Source: Desmodesmus armatus (Eukaryota > Chlorophyta > Chlorophyceae > Sphaeropleales > Scenedesmaceae). Taken from it: a stretch of DNA of 64,000 bases. The position numbers were made by a program, and so were the translations under genes. This document shows, in pieces, positions 61,701 to 64,000 of this stretch (positions are counted from its first letter, which is position 1; each line of letters opens with the position of its first letter). The DNA lies in contig VIIQ02000621.1 of NCBI GenBank assembly GCA_007449985.2, positions 62,001-126,000 of the forward strand, given 5' to 3'. A model generated the notes under the pieces. That model did not search any database and was not told where the DNA came from. It was given only the letters and a program-made list of their open reading frames with translations.

Positions 61701-64000
61701 CCCAGCACCGCAGCCGGTTGCTGGCCTGCAGCGAGCACAAGGAAATTCTTCAGCGCCGCCCAGTGAGGATCATAACAACTGCTCCGTAGGTGACAGTACC
61801 ACTGGGCACGTGATGCCGCCCAGCTTCAGCACCAAGGCCTTTGGGTTACTGAATGTGTCTCTGCTACCAACACTGCAACGCACCTGCAGGATGGCCTTGG
61901 CAGTCGAGTTGATCGCGTTCTGGATGCCATCGAGCGTAGGGTTCAGCGCAATGTTGGGTACCTGGGTGCCACAGGGTAAAAGAGAGAGATCAGACAGCCA
62001 GCACTGCGGCAGGCCTTGCAGATGATCTGCAGCAGGTGTGTTGGCACTGGCATTTTGAAGATCTTGTAGATCTTGGCAGCAGGCTGTACATACAGCGCAT
62101 AGATTATCCCCAGGCACCATTCCTTAGTTTTCATGACACTGTAGAGTACGCTCACCTTGAGCTCAACATCCACATTGAAGAAGGGCCTCTCCATGTAGAA
62201 GATGCCGGTGGTGGCCTTGCTGCCCAGCCGCCGCTTCATGGCGGCAAAGCTGCGCTGTGTCGCCCCAAGGATAGCCTGCAGAGACGATGGAACACAGAGC
62301 GCAGGTGAGGCCCACAAAACGGAAGGTGTTGTGATGTCGTGCACAATGTCCTGGATTCACCTTGCCGGTGAAATTTGCTGCAGCCCTTGCAGTCATAACC
62401 GCGGCGGTACGCCCCTTGAACCTGGGTTCTACCACGCATCACACAGCTGCCTCACCTTGTACATCAGGCTGCTGTAGTAGCTCCTGAACAGCTCAACCTC
62501 ACGTGGCTCAATGGACACATCAGGGTTCTCCCGTGGCGCGTTCTGTGTGCAGCAGGCAGCAGGCAGACTGAGAGAGGGCCTGAGATAAACAGGGACATCA
62601 GCGCAGTGCAAGCAATGGCTACATTGAGCAAGCCGACCACTTCGGGGTGTGCAACCAGCAGCCACAGAGGGCGATGCCTTGCGCTAGCCGCTGGAGGACA
62701 TGACCCACCTGCACCAGTTCAATGACGTCCTCAATGGCCCGCGCAACCTCCTCATTCAGCACTGCCAGACGGTCTGCCTGCCGCTTCTGGAACTTGTCCT
62801 GCGCTGCGATGAATTCCTCATAAGAGAACGACCTGCATGCCATGGGGGGCACACCAGCACAGCAGCGTCCATTGATTCCATGAGGCAGCATCAGTGCAGT
62901 TTGACTCAGGCTGCAAGGGAAGCAACCTGTGCAGGAGAGGGCCTTCTATACGAACCCCGCCTAAAGGGTAGTAGGGCGCTCAACCCAAGCTGTGCACAGC
63001 GTGGCACTGACAAAAGTGGCTCTGTGCCTACACTGATGCAGTTTTGCCCACCTGTCGGCTGGCAGCTCCACCAGCTGCATGGCCCTGATGTTGTCCAGGT
63101 TGGCCTGCACCCGGTTGTCCACAATGTCCATCAGCTTGCGCACAAGCTCCTCCAGCCTGGCCAGGCCCTGCACAGCATATGCAATATCGTGTATGTCGTA
63201 ATTCCAGTGCTGTGATTCTTTGATGTGCTATGCGGACGCACAGAAGGCAGTGTTGCCCAGCGCATGCCGTCAGCTGCATGCGACCTTCAGCTGAACCACT
63301 GTTGCACAAGCCCCTTGAAGCGCTGCCATTCCTGGTGGATGGTGTACTTGCATGGCCGCACCTGCTTGAAGCGGTGCAGGTAGCCGTCAATGTTCATGGA
63401 CGCCCAGGTCAGAATGAACAGGCCAGGTGCCACCTTCTTCTCGAGGTCCTCCAGGTGCGGCTTCAGCAGAGGCTTGAAGACAGGCTGCATGCGCGCCATG
63501 ACGTCCTCAATCTCACGCACCTGGCAAGGCGATTGACATGCAACAGGGAAAAAGGCGAAACAAGGTGTCCCAGCTCCTGTGTCAGTGGTACCTGGCACGG
63601 GACGTTGTGTGCGGCAATTCCGCATGCTTGGTTTGGCTGTCAGGCTGAGACCTCAATGTGTGTATCACTTTTCAGGTGTGTAAGCTCCTCAAAAACTGGT
63701 ACGGTCGGAATGCTGGTCTCCATGCAACTGCAGTGCAACTCAAGCACCAGCACAGCGCCTACCAGGTGGGACAGCTGCGCAAAGTAGAACTTGAACCGCT
63801 CCTCTTGCAGCAGCAGAGTGCAGGCAACCTCCGGCACGTGCACACCCATGCGCTGCAGGTACTTGGACTCCCTGTTACACAACCGGCAACACATGCGTTA
63901 GTTCTTGTGATGCACAGGACGCGGCACCCATTGAGTTGTGGCGCAGCCAGTCACACACAGACCTTGCGCTGAGTGTCCTACACAGTATCAGGCATTGAAC
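38221..64000 (-). CDS. ODA2: Outer-arm axonemal dynein heavy chain, gamma type (partial, N-terminus missing)
   Basis: Force-generating ATPase of the flagellar outer dynein arm. I trace 75 exons with consistent phase, together about 3855 residues ending [10 protein letters not shown] then TGA at 38221. The usual gamma chain is about 4480 residues, so roughly 600 tail residues lie past the right edge. The order is tail and linker, AAA1 with [11 protein letters not shown]2 with [11 protein letters not shown]3 with [11 protein letters not shown]4 with GVGGSGKQ, antiparallel stalk with microtubule-binding tip, AAA5, AAA6 and the C-terminal domain. Gamma assignment rests on the AAA1 block ([40 protein letters not shown]) and the RGVALLC ending, which I associate with Chlamydomonas ODA2 and animal DNAH5/DNAH8. 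Exon lists are given per domain below. Two junctions are less secure: the acceptor GAAG before AAA1 (55491) and the donor at 56018. Confidence 0.93.
40995..43511 (-). other. Dynein domain: AAA6 region
   Basis: Exons: 43511-43160, 43001-42867, 42654-42496, 42344-42140, 41862-41637, 41484-41332, 41136-40995. Hallmarks are [78 protein letters not shown] and [20 protein letters not shown]. Confidence 0.88.
43646..45413 (-). other. Dynein domain: AAA5
   Basis: Exons: 45413-45217, 44968-44859, 44613-44475, 44319-44206, 44043-43929, 43781-43646. Hallmarks are [77 protein letters not shown] and [18 protein letters not shown]. No P-loop is expected in this module. Confidence 0.88.
45607..47212 (-). 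other. Dynein domain: stalk coiled coils and microtubule-binding tip
   Basis: Exons: 47212-47062 and 46859-46615 (coiled coil 1, Lys/Glu/Ala heptads), 46268-45957 (microtubule-binding domain and start of return helix), 45784-45607 (coiled coil 2). The tip region runs from [18 protein letters not shown] through [15 protein letters not shown] and [20 protein letters not shown]. In Chlamydomonas the gamma-chain stalk tip binds light chain LC1; that contact is established knowledge for the family, not visible here. Confidence 0.88.
47440..49185 (-). other. Dynein domain: AAA4
   Basis: Exons: 49185-49015, 48824-48639, 48454-48295, 48175-47915, 47678-47440. The P-loop GVGGSGKQ is at about 48725-48702. 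[20 protein letters not shown] and [17 protein letters not shown] follow. The intron between the exons ending 47915 and starting 47678 contains the 48-bp inverted repeat at 47742-47866. Confidence 0.9.
47742..47866. repeat. Perfect 48-bp inverted repeat (hairpin) in a dynein intron
   Basis: Bases 47742-47789 are the exact reverse complement of 47819-47866, separated by 29 bases. The arms contain TGACGTCA near the loop end. It lies in the intron 47679-47914. This could be a foldback or MITE-like insertion, or a hairpin small-RNA precursor. No clear target-site duplication is seen. Confidence 0.95.
49514..52065 (-). other. Dynein domain: AAA3
   Basis: Exons: 52065-51910, 51695-51540, 51356-51239, 51099-51005, 50790-50585, 50427-50276, 50089-49941, 49724-49514. 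The P-loop GGPGTAKT is at about 51301-51278 (Ala instead of Gly before Lys, as in outer-arm chains). The Walker B block is [51 protein letters not shown] and [17 protein letters not shown] follow. Confidence 0.88.
52223..53911 (-). other. Dynein domain: AAA2
   Basis: Exons: 53911-53812, 53667-53540, 53387-53179, 52986-52887, 52729-52621, 52445-52223. The P-loop GPSGAGKS is at about 53363-53340. Downstream are [62 protein letters not shown] and [12 protein letters not shown]. Each is the standard AAA2 block of axonemal heavy chains. Confidence 0.9.
54109..55828 (-). other. Dynein domain: AAA1 (main motor ATPase site)
   Basis: Exons: 55828-55647, 55491-55400, 55169-55022, 54876-54772, 54628-54530, 54291-54109. 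The Walker A motif GPAGTGKT is at about 55458-55435. The Walker B and sensor region is GCFDEFNRI followed by [10 protein letters not shown] in exon 55169-55022. [20 protein letters not shown] follows across the next junction. All residues expected for hydrolysis at the primary site are present. The exon holding Walker A is only 92 bases and begins after GAAG, a purine-rich acceptor. Confidence 0.92.
56018..64000 (-). other. Dynein domain: tail (stem) and linker
   Basis: Exons (minus): 64000-63963 (edge), 63871-63763, 63520-63362, 63167-63052, 62832-62709, 62542-62456, 62275-62156, 61961-61884, 61725-61534, 61345-61228, 61046-60914, 60742-60667, 60476-60399, 60232-60125, 59947-59792, 59607-59486, 59298-59033, 58793-58624, 58456-58341, 58196-58001, 57805-57651, 57418-57247, 56969-56880, 56721-56531, 56163-56018. 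The tail carries heavy-chain and intermediate-chain contacts in this family. The later exons encode the mechanical linker, including [35 protein letters not shown] and [17 protein letters not shown]. The donor at 56018 was selected because it alone gives the phase needed by the exon at 55828. Confidence 0.85.

Overview
The window looks like nuclear DNA of a flagellated chlorophycean green alga (Chlamydomonas/Volvox/Haematococcus-type). The evidence is very high intron density with GT-AG introns of roughly 100-700 bp, donors of the type G|GTGGGT or G|GTGAGT, acceptors ending CTGCAG, CAG/CTG-rich Ala-, Gln- and Ser-rich proteins, algal TGTAA polyadenylation motifs, and an outer-arm axonemal dynein gamma-type heavy chain. 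No species is assigned. All gene models below were assembled by hand from reading frames, splice sites and phase consistency, without an alignment program.

Layout, left to right. (1) 1-507, minus: N-terminus of a Gln-rich, probably regulatory protein, cut by the window edge. (2) 1551-8849, plus: a 15-exon SulP-family anion (sulfate) transporter with STAS domain. (3) 12040-18081 and 20889-27786, both minus: two tandem paralogues of a large single-pass membrane protein. Each has a low-complexity Ser/Ala-rich N-terminal part, one transmembrane helix, a small globular module, a Pro/Ser-rich (SP)n stalk and four C-terminal units with the consensus core LWGW-x-x-G/N-x-SC. I do not recognise this unit from any named family. 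(4) 28541-37400, plus: an approximately 1550-residue AT-hook, Lys/Ala-rich, coiled-coil nuclear-type protein of unknown function, divergent from paralogue B. (5) 38221-64000, minus: 75 exons encoding about 3855 C-terminal residues of the gamma-type outer-arm dynein heavy chain (ODA2 type), from the tail through AAA1-AAA6, stalk and C-terminal domain. About 600 N-terminal residues lie beyond the right edge.

The most striking pattern cuts across genes. In three genes (SulP, paralogue A, AT-hook protein) six exon-intron boundaries are locally duplicated in tandem, so that the neighbouring intron carries one to four extra copies of the exon edge together with its splice site. Three exon 3' ends with donors are present twice, one four times; one exon 5' start with acceptor is present three times and one five times. 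The copies are often nearly identical and keep the coding frame over the duplicated edge. They may be by-products of local tandem duplication or minisatellite growth, or a raw source of alternative splice sites. Other structure includes a perfect 48-bp inverted repeat in a dynein intron, a foldback in an intron of paralogue A, an 80-bp dispersed repeat shared by introns of two genes, and short TTTAGGG-like telomeric tracts in two introns.

The genes do not form a pathway. The dynein places the organism among cells with motile flagella, the LWGW paralogues suggest a locally amplified cell-surface or wall family, and the SulP gene serves anion uptake.
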